A stretch of 39,809 nt of DNA from a virus, in the IMG/VR virus record IMGVR_UViG_3300031351_000003, positions 1-39,809 of that record; one strand, 5' to 3'. Positions 38,704 to 39,809 of this stretch are shown piece by piece. Numbering within the stretch: the stretch's first letter is position 1; every line of letters starts with the position of its first letter. The notes under the pieces are model-generated. The model was given only the letters and a program-made list of their open reading frames with translations, was not told the DNA's origin and made no database searches. Position numbers and translations under genes: made by a program.

Positions 38704-39431
38704 TGGACGGCAGCAACGCCTTAGTCGCGGTGGTACCCACCCGCGGGCGGCCCCAGGCGGTACCGGCGCTCGTCGAAGCGTTCCATGACACCTGCGAGGC
38801 CAACACCCTCCTGGTGCTCGCGGTCGACAACGACGACCCGCAACGCCAGGAGTATGAGGCGGCAACCCAGAAGCTTCCCCCCACCCCCATGGCCATGGTG
38901 GCGCTCAGCGGCAACGGCGGCAACGGCATGGTCCGTGCGTTGAACAACGTCGCCGCGCTGTTCGCCGGCGCCGACGACCCTGCCGCCGCGGTCGCATTCC
39001 TGGGCGACGACCACCGCCCCCGCACGGTCGGCTGGGACGCCAGGTACCTGCAGGCGCTGGCCGGCGGTGCCGCCATGGTCTACGGCAACGACCTGATCCA
39101 CGGCGAGGGCCTACCAACCCAGATTGCCATCCGCTCCGATGTCATCCGGGCACTCGGCTGGATGGCGCCCCCCATGCTGCGCCACCTGTACGTCGACAAC
39201 GCCTGGAAGGACCTCGGCGCCGCGGCCGGACCGGGCGCCCTGGTCTACCTGCCGGACGTCACCGTCGAACACCTGCATCCGATCGCAGGGAAGGCCGAGT
39301 ACGACGCCGGGTACGAGCGGGTCAACGCCCCGGCGATGTACGAGGCGGACCGGGCCGCCTACGAGCGCTACCGCGCCGAGCAGCTGGCGGCGGACGCCGC
39401 TACGATCCGGCGGGTGGTGACGCATGGCTGA
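38703..39431 (+). CDS. glycosyltransferase, GT-A (family 2-like)
   Basis: A 242-aa protein. VAVVPTRGRPQAVPALVEAF is the typical N-terminal strand and loop, LVLAVDNDD the nucleotide-binding loop, and VAFLGDDHRPRTVGWDARYL carries the DDH-type metal-binding motif (position of DxD). YGNDLIHGEGLPTQIAIRSD and HLYVDNAWKDLG follow. It should use a nucleotide sugar. Overlaps with both neighbours suggest one glycan-modification operon. Confidence 0.75.
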   Translation: MDGSNALVAVVPTRGRPQAVPALVEAFHDTCEANTLLVLAVDNDDPQRQEYEAATQKLPPTPMAMVALSGNGGNGMVRALNNVAALFAGADDPAAAVAFLGDDHRPRTVGWDARYLQALAGGAAMVYGNDLIHGEGLPTQIAIRSDVIRALGWMAPPMLRHLYVDNAWKDLGAAAGPGALVYLPDVTVEHLHPIAGKAEYDAGYERVNAPAMYEADRAAYERYRAEQLAADAATIRRVVTHG

Positions 39432-39809
39432 GTGGCGTCTACAGCCCGGCACCCCGGAATGCACCACCCGGGAGTGGTACGCGGCCCGCGACCGGGCCCC
39501 GCACCTGGAGCAGGAGAACCACCGCACCCGGCTGCGTGTCACCGCGGACGAGGTCGACCGGGTGGCGTCGCCGCGCGGCTACCGGACGGTGGTCGACCTG
39601 GGGGCCGGTGACGGCGGCCTGCTGTCGCTGCTCCCGACCCCCTACCGGGCGTGGGGGTACGACCTGCAGCTCAGCAACATCACCGGGGCTGGTGAGCGGG
39701 GGGTGGATGTCCGCCTGGCCGACATCCTCACCGACCCGATCGACTGGGGGCAGGTCGCTGTCGCAACCGAACTGCTCGAACACCTGATTGACCCGCACGG
39801 GCTGGTGCG
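39424..39809 (+). CDS. SAM-dependent methyltransferase (3' end outside window)
   Basis: The frame from ATG 39424 runs open to the window edge (128 codons). VVDLGAGDGGLLSLLP (about residues 56-71) is a class I methyltransferase motif I, RAWGYDLQLSN the second strand, and VATELLEHLIDPHGLV the motif near the active site. With the two glycosyltransferases it suggests methylated sugar decoration. Truncated only by the window. Confidence 0.75.
   Translation, partial: MAEWRLQPGTPECTTREWYAARDRAPHLEQENHRTRLRVTADEVDRVASPRGYRTVVDLGAGDGGLLSLLPTPYRAWGYDLQLSNITGAGERGVDVRLADILTDPIDWGQVAVATELLEHLIDPHGLV

Noticed and set aside
1-39809. Search for cas genes, integrase, repressor of the CI type, endolysin and attachment sites
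   Set aside because: None of their motifs is visible in any supported gene, so none is claimed; they may lie outside the window.

Overview
The window looks like one stretch of a high-GC tailed phage or prophage (siphovirus plan) of an actinobacterium. Nearly all of it is roughly 65-70% G+C, start codons are often GTG, neighbouring genes overlap by 1-4 bases (ATGA, GTGA, TGATG), and a complete HK97-type head and long-tail module runs rightward. No host housekeeping genes, integrase, attachment sites or cas genes are visible, so I cannot say whether this is a free phage or an integrated prophage. The host cannot be named beyond high-GC Actinobacteria.

Layout. (1) 1-1400, leftward: four small genes ending in a NADAR-type N-glycosidase, with an odd 29-bp direct repeat inside the cluster. 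(2) 1510-3440, rightward: an excisionase-like HTH protein and a P-loop replication protein. An A+T-rich island with GTGTAC palindromes follows (3447-3700) and may be an origin and/or operator region. (3) 3814-9559: small early and regulatory genes, including an ECF-like sigma factor, a LacI-type HTH protein, Cys-rich proteins and small membrane proteins. (4) 9569-11545: a secreted LPVTG-anchored surface protein, a tRNA-like gene with an abnormal anticodon arm, and three small genes. (5) 11662-13805: small and large terminase. (6) 13806-14622: 800 bp of non-coding DNA holding a pentanucleotide satellite, a leader-like segment, a four-repeat CRISPR array and several palindromes. (7) 14623-25225: portal, a 1410-aa unknown protein, an antirepressor and a LuxR-type regulator, four tiny very basic proteins, scaffold and major capsid. 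(8) 25318-37714: head-tail connectors, tail terminator, major tail protein, tail chaperones with a -1 frameshift, tape measure, tail tip and fibre proteins, and holin-like proteins. (9) 37711-39809: two glycosyltransferases and a truncated methyltransferase.

The most interesting feature is the CRISPR content. The array at 14225-14475 has four 36-bp repeats and three spacers (35, 37, 35 nt), with no cas genes nearby. Spacer 2 aligns 29/37, with an 18-nt exact run, to the reverse complement of this phage's own major tail protein gene (27759-27795). That is what one expects if it was taken from a related phage. A second, smaller element at 806-894 has two 29-bp imperfect repeats around a 31-bp segment that lies within an exact 36-bp match to the tail-tip gene (32568-32603). 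Together they suggest a phage that carries mini-CRISPR arrays aimed at tail genes of competing relatives and would have to borrow host Cas proteins. This is an inference from sequence alone.

Other points of note are an 11-bp stem that hides the ribosome-binding site of the major capsid gene, a shared extended -10 motif (TGCTACCGT) at three promoters, and a canonical GGGAAAC slippery site with its hairpin.
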